From CBDCNP01 sp965222425 (GTDB taxonomy: Bacteria; Acidobacteriota; Vicinamibacteria; Marinacidobacterales; DATDRI01), in NCBI GenBank assembly GCA_965222425.1, contig CBDCTW010000018.1, forward strand, positions 372,001 to 436,000: a stretch of DNA of 64,000 nt. Reading direction: 5' to 3'. The position numbers and the translations under genes were made by a program. Of this stretch, positions 26,989 through 35,847 are shown piece after piece. Numbering within the stretch: the first letter of the stretch is position 1; every line of letters starts with the position of its first letter. Under the pieces are notes generated by a model, which saw only the letters and a list, made by a program, of their open reading frames with translations, had not been told where the DNA came from and searched no databases.

Positions 26989-27768
26989 ATGAATCGAAGA
27001 GAGTTTCTGAGGAGCTCGACCGCTTTCGCCGGGCTGTTCGCGACGCCGCCAATTTGGCTCTGTTCGCGCGGGGAGGCGAAGCAGAGTTGTTATCGCCCCG
27101 GCGAAGAGGTCGATCCTAGCGTCTCTTTTCTGGAGCCCAAGGGTCGGCCGGTTACCTTGGCCGACCAGGTAGACGAGTCCACCAAGGTCTTGTATCTTCT
27201 CATCTTCGGTGGCGCTTATGCGAAGAAGCAGCCGGACGAGCGTGGCCGCCTCTGGTGTGGCGATAGCTCGGACGATATCGCGGTGCATCGCACCGTCTAT
27301 TTCAACTACGCCGGCGAGGGAGTGACGTTCGTTCCGGTCGCCGTGCCTCCCGTTTACAGCACCGGCTATGGTTTTAAGGAGGATGTCTTCTTGACCGAAC
27401 CGGAGAGCTCCGCAGTTTATCAGAATTCACTAGCGGAGTTCATCGAGAAGACCGAGGTGTTGAAGAAAGACGGGACCCTTCCGTTTGACTCGATCTTCTA
27501 CGATCCGCGTTTCCGCTTGCTCGACAATTCGAATGAGCATGAGCACGTCCCGGCGTACGGATCGGTCTATCCTTGGCAGGGCCGTTTCAAGTGGTCCGAG
27601 GACGAACAGCGATACGGCACGCCCACGATTTGGCTCCTGGACGGCAGGTTACGAGTCATTTGCACACCCTTTTGGGGGAACGTTTACGAAGGGGTGCCGG
27701 TTCAGATCAACTACACCGTGCGAGACGTCATCAGGGCACTCGATGAAGCTCTTGAGGCGGCCGGGTAG
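26989..27768 (+). CDS. Exported protein with Tat-like signal, unknown function
   Basis: 259 aa. The N-terminus MNRREFLRSSTAFAGLFA fits a twin-arginine signal (RREFL, then a hydrophobic stretch). The mature part holds LYLLIFGGAYAKKQPDERGR and TIWLLDGRLRVICTPFWGNV, which hints at a thioredoxin-like fold without a CxxC pair. It follows the lysA-membrane gene pair within 13 bp and is probably in the same unit. No confident function. Confidence 0.65.
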   Translation: MNRREFLRSSTAFAGLFATPPIWLCSRGEAKQSCYRPGEEVDPSVSFLEPKGRPVTLADQVDESTKVLYLLIFGGAYAKKQPDERGRLWCGDSSDDIAVHRTVYFNYAGEGVTFVPVAVPPVYSTGYGFKEDVFLTEPESSAVYQNSLAEFIEKTEVLKKDGTLPFDSIFYDPRFRLLDNSNEHEHVPAYGSVYPWQGRFKWSEDEQRYGTPTIWLLDGRLRVICTPFWGNVYEGVPVQINYTVRDVIRALDEALEAAG

Positions 27769-27809
27769 ATTTCTCTTCTTCCCATAATCCCTCTCCCTTT
27801 GGGGACCTG

Positions 27810-27900
27810 CCGCCGTCAAAATACGTGGGGCGCGGCCTGACGGACGCCAAAACAGGGAGTAGCTATCAATCAAGCTAGCCAGGCGTCGGTCAGACGGCGG
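27810..27900. repeat. Nested pair of palindromic repeats
   Basis: An outer 8-bp stem CCGCCGTC (27810-27817) pairs perfectly with GACGGCGG (27893-27900). An inner repeat unit runs from GACGCC (27843-27848) to GGCGTC (27882-27887), also perfectly paired. CCCTCTCCCTTTGG precedes and TGAGGG follows, as in the composite copies near 35.7 and 37.7 kb. The whole lies between two convergent genes. Confidence 0.75.
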
Positions 27901-27908
27901 TGAGGGAC

Positions 27909-29111
27909 TTAGAGCCGTCTCACGGGGGCGTTTTCTTTGAGGATGAGCCTGACCTCCAGCAGAACCGTTTCGATCTCCTCTTCTGTAACCACGCCGTCGG
28001 ATCGAACCTCGCTATAAATCCACATCAACTGCAAGAATTCAGAGACGCTCAGCTGTTCCGAGTCATTGAATTCGAGAAGGGCGTCGAGCTCCGCGGTGAT
28101 TCGGGCGCTCAAAGGGCCATGCCCCGCCGCCTCCAACAGTGTCTCCTTCATTTCGAGTATCGGTTGGTGTCTGAGCTGAGGGGCATAGAGGAGCGAAAAG
28201 GAAAACAGGCCAAGCACCACGACAGCTCCTCCGATGACGGCGCAACCAACGGCGAGCCAGCCCAGGTTGCGGCGTGCGATGGGCTGCTCTTCGTGGGCCG
28301 TCGACCAGAGTGGCTCGGGCGACGGACGTGGGGGGTCGGGCGCGTCTGTTTCCTTGGCACGTCTCAGGTAATGGGTGAGAGTGAGGGTGAAGATAAGAAC
28401 GGCGGGGATCAAGATCCCGGGAGGAATCCATACCGGTTGGCCGAGGCTCTCCAGTTCCGACATGTTGAGAAGCATGATCGCGGAGGCGTTGTTTACCGCG
28501 TGGATGAGAATCGGTATCAAGATGCTATCGGTCGCGATGGCGGTGATACCCAGGACCACTCCCGCCAACATGTAGCTGGCCAGACCCTGAGGCATGACGT
28601 GCATCACCGCGAATAGAAAAGAGGTGAGCAGAATAGCTCCCGCACGGCCCAATGAGCTTCGTTCGAGACTCTTTTGAATGAAACCGCGGAAAAGGACTTC
28701 TTCTGCCACCGCTGCTCCGACCGCCAATCCCAGGATTCTGACTATCCATTCGTACACGGTCTCTGCCCGGAGGAGACTGATGATGCTTTCCCGGAACTCC
28801 TCGGAAATGGGGAAGACCTGGCTCGTGAGGTTGGAGAGCTGATCGTTGATTACGACGAGGGAGGCGGCCAGGGGGAGGGCGAGAAGAAAGTCCGTCGTGG
28901 AAGGGAGTCGTAGCCGAAGGGTTGTCCTCGCGTCCGCTTTAAGGACAAGGACTGCCAGGGCCGTAGGGATCAGAATCGCCAAGAGCTCGCCGAGAAGAAT
29001 TCCGAGGTCCGGTACGGTGGCCAGCAGGACGGCATTGATGACGATGTTCAGGACGAGGACGATCAAAAACAGAAGGAGCGCCCAGCCAGGAGTCGGGACT
29101 TTCGGTTTCAT
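27909..29111 (-). CDS. CPBP-family intramembrane metalloprotease
   Basis: 400 aa with multiple membrane segments. The ABI/CPBP motifs are AEEVLFRGFI (EExxxR), FAVMH, and HAVNNASA. A C-terminal extension (about residues 260-400) has another hydrophobic segment (LAVGCAVIGGAVVVLGLFSF) and a soluble acidic end (SEVRSDGVVTEEEIETVLLE). Family members include prenyl-protein-type and self-immunity proteases; substrate is unknown. Confidence 0.87.
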   Translation of the reverse strand: MKPKVPTPGWALLLFLIVLVLNIVINAVLLATVPDLGILLGELLAILIPTALAVLVLKADARTTLRLRLPSTTDFLLALPLAASLVVINDQLSNLTSQVFPISEEFRESIISLLRAETVYEWIVRILGLAVGAAVAEEVLFRGFIQKSLERSSLGRAGAILLTSFLFAVMHVMPQGLASYMLAGVVLGITAIATDSILIPILIHAVNNASAIMLLNMSELESLGQPVWIPPGILIPAVLIFTLTLTHYLRRAKETDAPDPPRPSPEPLWSTAHEEQPIARRNLGWLAVGCAVIGGAVVVLGLFSFSLLYAPQLRHQPILEMKETLLEAAGHGPLSARITAELDALLEFNDSEQLSVSEFLQLMWIYSEVRSDGVVTEEEIETVLLEVRLILKENAPVRRL

Positions 29112-29375
29112 CTAAGCTTCTGTTAACGGTAGCCGGGCCGGCGCGAGCATAGCGCCCCTGCCGCCAGGCGACTTGGAACGCGATCGTATCCGGAATCGGT
29201 CGGAAAACCTAGTGATGTTCGAGAAGTTCGTCGTGTGGTGTCTTCGTTCGATACTTCCTCACAGGCGTCCAGCAAAATAGGTGTTGTTCGGGCTGGGTAG
29301 CTGGGATAACATTTCGCGTCTGCCAACTGTTTGCGCCCGCTTTGGTGGTGCAACAATCCAAGGAGGTTCGTTCTT

Positions 29376-30389
29376 ATGACCTCTCCCGGGAAGCTCCGGG
29401 TCGTGCAATACGGGGTCGGTCCCATCGGCCTCGCGGCTATCCGCGCCATTCTTGCCCGCCGTGATCTGGAACTGGTCGGCGCCATCGATATCGATCCCGA
29501 CAAGCTGCAGCGCGATGTGGCCGATCTCGCCGGACTCACACGGCCGAGCGGGATCCGTGTTTCCGATCGGCCGGAAGAAGTGCTCGGTGTTGGGCAACCC
29601 GACGTCGTCCTGCACTCGACGCAATCCCGATTCGACGACGTGTTTCCTCAACTGCGGGTCTGCCTGGAAGCCAAGGCCAGCGTAGTGAGCACCTGCGAGG
29701 AACTCCTCTTACCTTCGGTGCGGCACCCGAAATTGGCGAGAGAGCTGGATGCCTTAGCTCGTTCTAAAGAAGCGGTTGTCTTGGGGACGGGTGTGAACCC
29801 GGGCTTCGTGATGGATACCATGGCGCTGGTCTCGACCTCGCCCTGCCTACAAGTTCGCTCGATTCTCGTGGAGAGAGTGGTCGACGCGGCTACGCGACGT
29901 CAGCAGCTTCAGAAAAAGGTCGGTGCCGGGATGACCCCCGCGGAGTTCCGGCGCGGCGCCAAGAAAGGTCAATTGGGACACGTCGGCTTGCTGGAGTCGT
30001 TGCACCTTGTGACGCACGGGCTTGGTTGGAAACTCGACGGCGTGACCGAAAAACTCACGCCGGTGCTTGCCAAGAAATCAGTGCGAACCCCTTACCTAAC
30101 TGTAAAGGCTGGACAGGTGGCAGGAATTCATCACGTGTGTCGCGGACTTAGGAACGGCAAGGAGGCCCTCAAGCTCGATCTTCAAATGTTCGTCGGTGCG
30201 AAGAAGCCATTCGATAGGATCTCGGTTCGCGGGAATCCTTCGCTGGACATCCTGTTCGAAGGTGGCGTCGCCGGAGACGAAGCCACGGTCGGGATGTTGC
30301 TCAGCATGGCTCGTGGTGTCGTGAGTCTGCGGCCCGGTCTGCGAACGATGGTCGATTCAACCCTACCTAGGTTTCGTGGGGAAGCCTGA
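29376..30389 (+). CDS. Dihydrodipicolinate-reductase-like NAD(P)-dependent dehydrogenase
   Basis: 337 aa from ATG at 29376, which has an AGGAGG ribosome binding site 9 nt upstream. Rossmann motif VVQYGVGPIGLAAIRAIL, then LVGAIDIDPDKLQRDV. VLGTGVNPGFVMDTMAL and the C-terminal catalytic-like domain resemble the 2,4-diaminopentanoate dehydrogenase / DapB-like group. It is unlikely to be DapB itself because the DapB signature is not evident. Substrate unknown. Confidence 0.75.
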   Translation: MTSPGKLRVVQYGVGPIGLAAIRAILARRDLELVGAIDIDPDKLQRDVADLAGLTRPSGIRVSDRPEEVLGVGQPDVVLHSTQSRFDDVFPQLRVCLEAKASVVSTCEELLLPSVRHPKLARELDALARSKEAVVLGTGVNPGFVMDTMALVSTSPCLQVRSILVERVVDAATRRQQLQKKVGAGMTPAEFRRGAKKGQLGHVGLLESLHLVTHGLGWKLDGVTEKLTPVLAKKSVRTPYLTVKAGQVAGIHHVCRGLRNGKEALKLDLQMFVGAKKPFDRISVRGNPSLDILFEGGVAGDEATVGMLLSMARGVVSLRPGLRTMVDSTLPRFRGEA

Positions 30390-30465
30390 ATTTCAGCCCT
30401 TACAGCAAGAAAGACCCAGAAGATCCGTGGCTCGCGTGACCGGCCACTCGCGGATATGATGAGCC

Positions 30466-30732
30466 ATGCGCATGGCGGTGCTTACTGGCCTCGGGATGGT
30501 CTTGGGCTACCTGTCTTCACCTACACCGGAGCTGTGCAACCCCAAAGGACACCGCTCACCCGGCGAAGCGGTCGTCGCAATGGTCTTACCCCTCGCGGTG
30601 TTCGCGCTGATGCTCGGCACTCTCCTGCATCGCTTCGGCCCCGTCGCCGGCGTCGCCGGTCTGATGGGCGCGGTGGTCACTCGCGGCCTGATGATTCGGG
30701 CAGAGCCCAGGCCCCGGCCCAGGGGCTGCTGA
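30466..30732 (+). CDS. Possible small membrane protein
   Basis: 88 aa with a weak hydrophobic start (MRMAVLTGLGMVLGYL) and a clearer membrane segment (VVAMVLPLAVFALMLGTLL). It lies 9 bp upstream of the Nudix gene. The ribosome binding site is poor and no family was recognised, so it may not be real. Confidence 0.35.
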   Translation: MRMAVLTGLGMVLGYLSSPTPELCNPKGHRSPGEAVVAMVLPLAVFALMLGTLLHRFGPVAGVAGLMGAVVTRGLMIRAEPRPRPRGC

Positions 30733-30741
30733 ACCGCCCAA

Positions 30742-31218
30742 ATGGCGCGCTCCAAGGCTTCATCGGGCAAGATCAAGTTCGAGGTCTCGGCGGGGGGAGT
30801 CATCTATCGGGAAGAGGCCGCCTCGCTTCAGGTGTGCCTGATCGCCACTCGGGGCGGTACCCGTTGGCAGCTACCGAAGGGCTTGGTGGAAAAGGGCGAG
30901 CCGGTGGCCACCGCAGCCGCACGAGAGGTTCGAGAGGAAACAGGTCTGGAAGGGAAGGTCGAAGGGCAACTCGAGAAGATCGACTACTGGTTTGTCTGGA
31001 AAGAAGACGACGGGCGTTCCGTTCGCTATCACAAGTTGGTACACTTTTTCTTGATGCGGCACACAGGTGGCGACACGTCGCTGCACGATCACGAAGTCGA
31101 CGAGGCCCGCTGGTTCCCGATTTCCGAGGCTATCAAGAAGGTGGCTTTCGCCAACGAGCGCAAGGTTGTGGAGAAGGCGCGTCGCGTATTGACCGACAAA
31201 CCCGGACCGGGAGAATAG
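30742..31218 (+). CDS. Nudix hydrolase
   Basis: 158 aa. The Nudix box is complete: GLVEKGEPVATAAAREVREE followed by TGLEG (GX5EX7REUXEEXGU pattern), residues about 47-70. KFEVSAGGVIYREEA opens the fold. HDHEVDEARWFPISEAI is typical of the Ap4A-hydrolase/MutT-like branch. The substrate cannot be assigned. The next gene starts 1 nt after its stop. Confidence 0.9.
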   Translation: MARSKASSGKIKFEVSAGGVIYREEAASLQVCLIATRGGTRWQLPKGLVEKGEPVATAAAREVREETGLEGKVEGQLEKIDYWFVWKEDDGRSVRYHKLVHFFLMRHTGGDTSLHDHEVDEARWFPISEAIKKVAFANERKVVEKARRVLTDKPGPGE

Positions 31219-31219
31219 C

Positions 31220-31546
31220 GTGCCGGCTCCTCCGAAACCCGCTCACCCCGTCTGGAGGATGACGAAAGTCGTCGTCGGCATAGCTTTACTGGGACTCGGT
31301 GTTGTTGGTCTGTTTCTTCCCATCTTGCAGGGTGTTCTCTTTCTCTTCCTGGGGTTCGCGCTCTTGTCGACCGAGAGCCGGCGGGTTCGGGGGGTTATGG
31401 TCAAATTGCGGAGACGCCATCCCGGGCCTTGGAAGCGGGCAGAGGCGATGAAGAATCGGATCTCTCAGTGGATACCCGCGAAGCGAGGAGCTCGGTCAGA
31501 AAAAGAGGTCTCCGGTGACGAAGGATCAAGCCGCGAAACGACTTGA
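31220..31546 (+). CDS. PGPGW-like small transmembrane protein
   Basis: 108 aa, GTG start. Two hydrophobic stretches (VVVGIALLGLGVVGLFLPIL and QGVLFLFLGFALLS) are separated by a short turn, followed by a basic tail containing RRHPGPWKRAEAM. The pattern fits the PGPGW/TMEM family. It overlaps the start of ligA by 32 nt in another frame, so the two are probably transcribed together. Function unknown. Confidence 0.72.
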   Translation: MPAPPKPAHPVWRMTKVVVGIALLGLGVVGLFLPILQGVLFLFLGFALLSTESRRVRGVMVKLRRRHPGPWKRAEAMKNRISQWIPAKRGARSEKEVSGDEGSSRETT

Positions 31547-33518
31547 AGAGCTCCGTCGAGAAATCTGCCATCACGACTTCCTCTACTACGTGAAGAGCGC
31601 GCCCGAGATCTCGGACGCTAGCTACGATCGGCTCATGCGGGAGCTCCTCGCGCTCGAGCGAGAGTATCCCTCACTCGTCACTTCCGACTCTCCCTCTCGG
31701 CGAGTAGCGGGCAAAGTGCAAGAGGAGTTTGGGGAGATCGCACACTTGGCGCCCATGCTTTCGCTGGCATCCGCCATGAATGCGCAAGAAGTTGCGGAGT
31801 TCGACAAGCGCGTCAAGAAAGGGTTGGGCGCCGATGTTCCATTCGAGTATGTGGCGGAGCCCAAATTCGATGGGCTCTCCGTCGAGCTGGTGTTTGTCGA
31901 CGGGAAGTTCGAGCGCGGCTCCACCCGAGGAGACGGGACGGTAGGAGAGGATGTCACGCAGAATTTGAAGACGATTCGTAGCCTTCCCCTCCGGCTTCAA
32001 ACAAAAGTGCGACCCGCGCCCGGAACCGTCGCCATCCGGGCCGAGGCGATCATGCGCCTCAGCGACTTCGATGCCCTCAACCGGCGCATGGCGGAAGCCG
32101 GCAAAGATTTCTTCGCCAACCCGCGCAACGCAGCTGCCGGATCGCTTCGACAGCTCGACACGCGAACTACCGCCGAACGCCCCCTCGACCTCTTCGCCTA
32201 CGAGATCATGTATTCCAACGAAATCCGGCCCGCCTCGCAGGAGGAAGTTCTGGCGATGCTGGCGGAGTGGGGCTTCCGGATCGATCCCAGCGTGCGCCTT
32301 TGTTCTGACATCGAAGAGACGATCGAGTATCACCATGAGCGTGAGTCGAAGAGGGACCGCCTCGACTACGAGATGGACGGAGTTGTGATCAAGGTTAACC
32401 GTCGCGACCAACAGGCGGAGCTCGGTGAGCGTTCGAGGAGTCCGCGTTGGGCGGTGGCTTTCAAGTTTGCGCCCCGAGAAGAGGTGACGGAGGTCATGGA
32501 TATTGTGGTGCAAGTAGGCCGCACCGGAAAACTGACGCCGGTAGCGCTGTTGCGTCCGGTGGACGTCGGGGGTGTTACCGTCGGCCGCGCGACGTTGCAC
32601 AATCAAGACGAAGTGGACCGAAAAGACGTGCGAGTGGGAGACACGGTTCGGGTGCGCCGGGCGGGAGACGTCATACCAGAAGTCGTCGAGGTCCTGCTAG
32701 ATAAAAGGAAGAGGGGGACACGGAAGTTCGTGCTGCCCGACCGATGTCCGGTTTGCGATTCACCGGTGGTGCAGCACGGAGCGTACCGCATGTGCTCCGG
32801 GGGGCTAGTTTGCGCTGCGCAGCAGATGGGTGGGATCGAGCATTTCGCAAGCAAAGGAGCGATGGAGATCGAGCACCTCGGGGGAAAGACAGTTGTGCAG
32901 TTGTTCGAACGAGGTCTCGTCAAGGACTTGGCCGACCTCTACCAATTGACGAAGACGGGTCTCCTTGATCTCGAAGGCTTCGCGGAAAAATCTGCAGAGA
33001 ATCTCCTGGCGGCCATCCAGGCGAGCAAGCGGACTAGTCTCGATCGTTTTCTCTATGCGCTCGGCATGTCCAATGTCGGCCAACACGTAGCGAAGGTACT
33101 GGCTCAGCACTTCGGAAGCCTGGAAGCGGTGATGGCGGCTGGCGAGGAAGAGTTGACCGCCGTACATGAGGTGGGTGATGAAGTCGCCCGGGCGGTCACG
33201 ACATTCTTTCGAGATGAGGGCAATCGTGGCGTGGTCCTGAAGCTCATCCATGTTGGGGTCCAGCCGAGTTGGGAAATGGCGGGCGCCTCTGCTTCGCTCG
33301 CCGGGATGAAGATCGTGTTCACCGGTGCTTTGAGCAAGATAAGCCGCGACGAAGCCAAGCGGCTCGTGGAGGAGCGAGGTGGCCGCGTTACTTCATCGGT
33401 GAGCAAGAATACGGACCTGGTGGTGGTGGGTGATTCGCCAGGCTCGAAGCTCGATCAAGCTCGGAAGCACGGCGTCAAAGTGCTCGGTGAAGATGAATTC
33501 ATCGCACTGGTCGGGTAG
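31515..33518 (+). CDS. ligA: NAD-dependent DNA ligase
   Basis: 667 aa, full length. It has the Ia domain (HHDFLYYVKSAPEISDASYD), the adenylated lysine in AEPKFDGLS (about residue 117), NPRNAAAGSLRQLD, the OB fold, a four-Cys zinc finger (CPVCDSPVVQHGAYRMCSGG, then a fourth Cys), helix-hairpin-helix repeats and a C-terminal BRCT domain (MKIVFTGALSKISRDEAKRL). GTG start inside the end of the preceding gene. It joins nicks in replication and repair. Confidence 0.97.
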   Translation: MTKDQAAKRLEELRREICHHDFLYYVKSAPEISDASYDRLMRELLALEREYPSLVTSDSPSRRVAGKVQEEFGEIAHLAPMLSLASAMNAQEVAEFDKRVKKGLGADVPFEYVAEPKFDGLSVELVFVDGKFERGSTRGDGTVGEDVTQNLKTIRSLPLRLQTKVRPAPGTVAIRAEAIMRLSDFDALNRRMAEAGKDFFANPRNAAAGSLRQLDTRTTAERPLDLFAYEIMYSNEIRPASQEEVLAMLAEWGFRIDPSVRLCSDIEETIEYHHERESKRDRLDYEMDGVVIKVNRRDQQAELGERSRSPRWAVAFKFAPREEVTEVMDIVVQVGRTGKLTPVALLRPVDVGGVTVGRATLHNQDEVDRKDVRVGDTVRVRRAGDVIPEVVEVLLDKRKRGTRKFVLPDRCPVCDSPVVQHGAYRMCSGGLVCAAQQMGGIEHFASKGAMEIEHLGGKTVVQLFERGLVKDLADLYQLTKTGLLDLEGFAEKSAENLLAAIQASKRTSLDRFLYALGMSNVGQHVAKVLAQHFGSLEAVMAAGEEELTAVHEVGDEVARAVTTFFRDEGNRGVVLKLIHVGVQPSWEMAGASASLAGMKIVFTGALSKISRDEAKRLVEERGGRVTSSVSKNTDLVVVGDSPGSKLDQARKHGVKVLGEDEFIALVG

Positions 33519-33589
33519 AGTTTTTATCTTCGATATGGGCAACTAGCCCCTCGTTTGATAGCAGGCGGCACGATAGGAGGCGATTCCTT

Positions 33590-35643
33590 GTGTTGTGGAA
33601 ACTGATGGCTGGCCTGATAGTTCTGGTCGGAGTCTTGTATGCAGGAGCTCGAGCAGAGGCGTTGTCGGACGAAAAAATGATTGGAGAGCTGGAGCGTCTC
33701 GGCAAGGATGGCCGGGATTGGTTGGTTTTGGGTGTGGAAGCGGACGGCTTCGAGGATCTGAGCCTCGAGCAGAGGAAGCTCGCTTATTATCTCTATCGGG
33801 CGGCGATTGCCGGCAACGACATCTTTTACGTGCAAAATCACCGACACGCCATCGAAATCAAGAATCTCCTGGAGGCGATCCATCTGCACTCGGAGGGCCT
33901 CGATAAACCAACCGCGGGCGCCGTTCATGATTATTTGAAGTACATCTGGATCAACCACGGCCAGTACGATGCGATCGAAGGCACCAAGGTTGTTCCCAAT
34001 GAACTTACTCCGGAAGTGCTCGCCCGGGCAGCGGAGCACGCCCAGGACCAGGGCGCGAACCTCCATCTCGCACCGGAAGAGACACTTCGAGACAAGCTCG
34101 CCCGGCTCGAGCGATCCATCTTCGATGCGAGCTATGAGCCCGTTCTCACCGAGCAGGGCCACGGTAAGGACATCATCGCTGAGAGCGCGGTGAACTTCTG
34201 GGACCGAGATATTACTTCCAAAGACATGGAACCGGTTCTCGGCTTCTGGAAAAAAAGCTCAACGTGCGTTTCGCAATGGAAGAGGACGGACGCGTCGTGC
34301 CACAGGAGTATCGAATCGGGGGCCTCTTCGACCGGGGTCTCCAAACGATCAGCTACTTCCTCCGCAAGGCGGTACCTCTCACGGAGAGTGAGCAGCAAAG
34401 AGACGGTTTGAAGGCTCTATTGGATTACTACCAAACGGGCGACGAAGCGCTCTACCGCGAGTACAGCGTCCACTGGTTGAAGTCGGAGACGGTCGTCGAC
34501 TATTTGAACGGCTTCGTCGAACAGTACACCGATCCCCGTGGAATCATCGGCTCCTTCGAGGCAAATGTAAGCTTTTTGGCCGACTCGGAGCTCATCGGCC
34601 GGCTCGCCGAGAGTGCGCAGTATTTCGAGGACCGTATGCCGTGGCCCCACGAGTACAAACGCGAGAAAGTCAGTCCGCCGGTGGCCAACGTAGTGAAGGT
34701 GGTCGTCGAGACCGGGGACAGCGGACCGTACAGTCCCGCTGCTTATAACCTTCCGAACCATGCCGACATTCGGCGCGATCACGGAAGCAAAAATATCATC
34801 CTGCTCAACATCGAGTCCGCTCATTCCGAAGGCATCCGCGAGGCGACGATCGAGAACTTTTACTTGCCAGAAGTACAGGACGTGTATCGCAAATACGGCG
34901 AGGTGGCTCGGGCGTGGGAAGTCTATATGCATGAAGTGATCGGGCACGGCTCGGGCAAGCCGGATCCATTATTGGCTCAGGATCCTCGAACGGTGATCGG
35001 GCGTGCCTATTCGGCGCTGGAAGAATGCCGCGCCGATCTCGTCGCTCTCTATCATGTCCTCGATCCCAAGCTCGTCGAGATCGGAGCGTTCACCGCCGAA
35101 GAGCAGCAGGATATCGCTCTCGCTATGTATCAAGGCTATCTTCAGGGACATTTGAACGGTTATCGACGCTACGAGGACGACAAGGTGCGAGAGGCGCACG
35201 ACAAAGGTCAGCAACTAGTGTTGATGTACCTACACTCGGGTGGTGAATCGGGAGACCGTGACTTCGGCGTGAGGGTCGTGGAGGGGGGCGGGGATTTCTT
35301 CGTGAAGATCTCAGACATCGACGCTGCGAGGAAGGGTGTCGGAGAGCTTCTCGGCCGCCTCCAGGTGATCAAGTCGAGAGGGGATAGCGAGGGGGCCAAC
35401 TGGCTCTTCGATCGCTTCGGGACGGAACTCAACGTGACGTGGCGAGACAATATCAAGGCTCGCGCAGCGAAGTTGAAGCTGCCGAACGGGAGGGCGTTCG
35501 TTTTCCCACAACTGATTCCTGTCGCGGGCGGGAAAGATGGGAAGGAGATCGTCGACGTTCGCGTGGTCTACGAGGAAGATTTGACGGCGCAACAGCTTCG
35601 ATGGTCTCGCCTCGCCGGTGTCGCCGACGAGTGGACTTATTAG
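33590..35643 (+). pseudogene. Dipeptidyl-peptidase III-like (M49) zinc peptidase, one-base frameshift
   Basis: A signal peptide (MLWKLMAGLIVLVGVLYAGA) follows a GTG with AGGAGG 9 nt upstream. The first frame runs to FWKK at an A7 run (34250-34256) and then drifts to a stop at 34411. The second frame continues the protein from LNVRFAMEEDGR to 35643, with no residues missing if one A is restored. The zinc motif HEVIGH (34930-34947) and EECRAD are intact, defining family M49. Combined length is about 684 aa. Assembly error, a real mutation, and slippage on the A run are all possible; the intact downstream motifs favour the first or third. Confidence 0.8.
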
Positions 35644-35661
35644 AAGCTCTTCTTCCTTTAT

Positions 35662-35735
35662 CCCTCTCCCTTTGGGAGATTTCGGGCGTCAAGAATGTCG
35701 TGCCGGTATCAATTGAGTCAGACGCCGGGTGAGGG
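35662..35735 (+). repeat. Composite palindromic repeat (CCCTC...GAGGG type), copy A
   Basis: CCCTCTCCCTTTGGGAG (35662-35678) forms a small hairpin. It is followed by a family unit from GGGCGTC (35684) to GACGCC (35721-35726), then GGGTGAGGG. The outer CCCTC and GAGGG can pair around both inner hairpins. It lies between convergent genes. Confidence 0.75.
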
Positions 35736-35759
35736 CAGACCGTTCTCTTCTTCCTTTCT

Positions 35760-35834
35760 CCCTCTCTCTCTGGGAGTCTGCGGGTGCCAAGAAATGTCGT
35801 GCCCGCATCAATCGAGTCAGACGCCCGGCGAGGG
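35760..35834 (+). repeat. Composite palindromic repeat, copy B
   Basis: It has the same architecture as the copy 25 bp upstream: CCTCTCTCTCTGGGAG, a unit from GGGTGCC to GACGCC, then CGGCGAGGG. The two copies form a tandem pair in the 204-bp spacer 35644-35847. The right end is 13 bp from the stop codon of the M28 peptidase gene. Confidence 0.75.
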
Positions 35835-35847
35835 GCCTCAGTCAAGC

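Noticed and set aside
33590..35643. Two separate genes for the M49 peptidase halves
   Set aside because: The halves are consecutive parts of one family domain, separated only by a one-base shift in an A run, with no second ribosome binding site.
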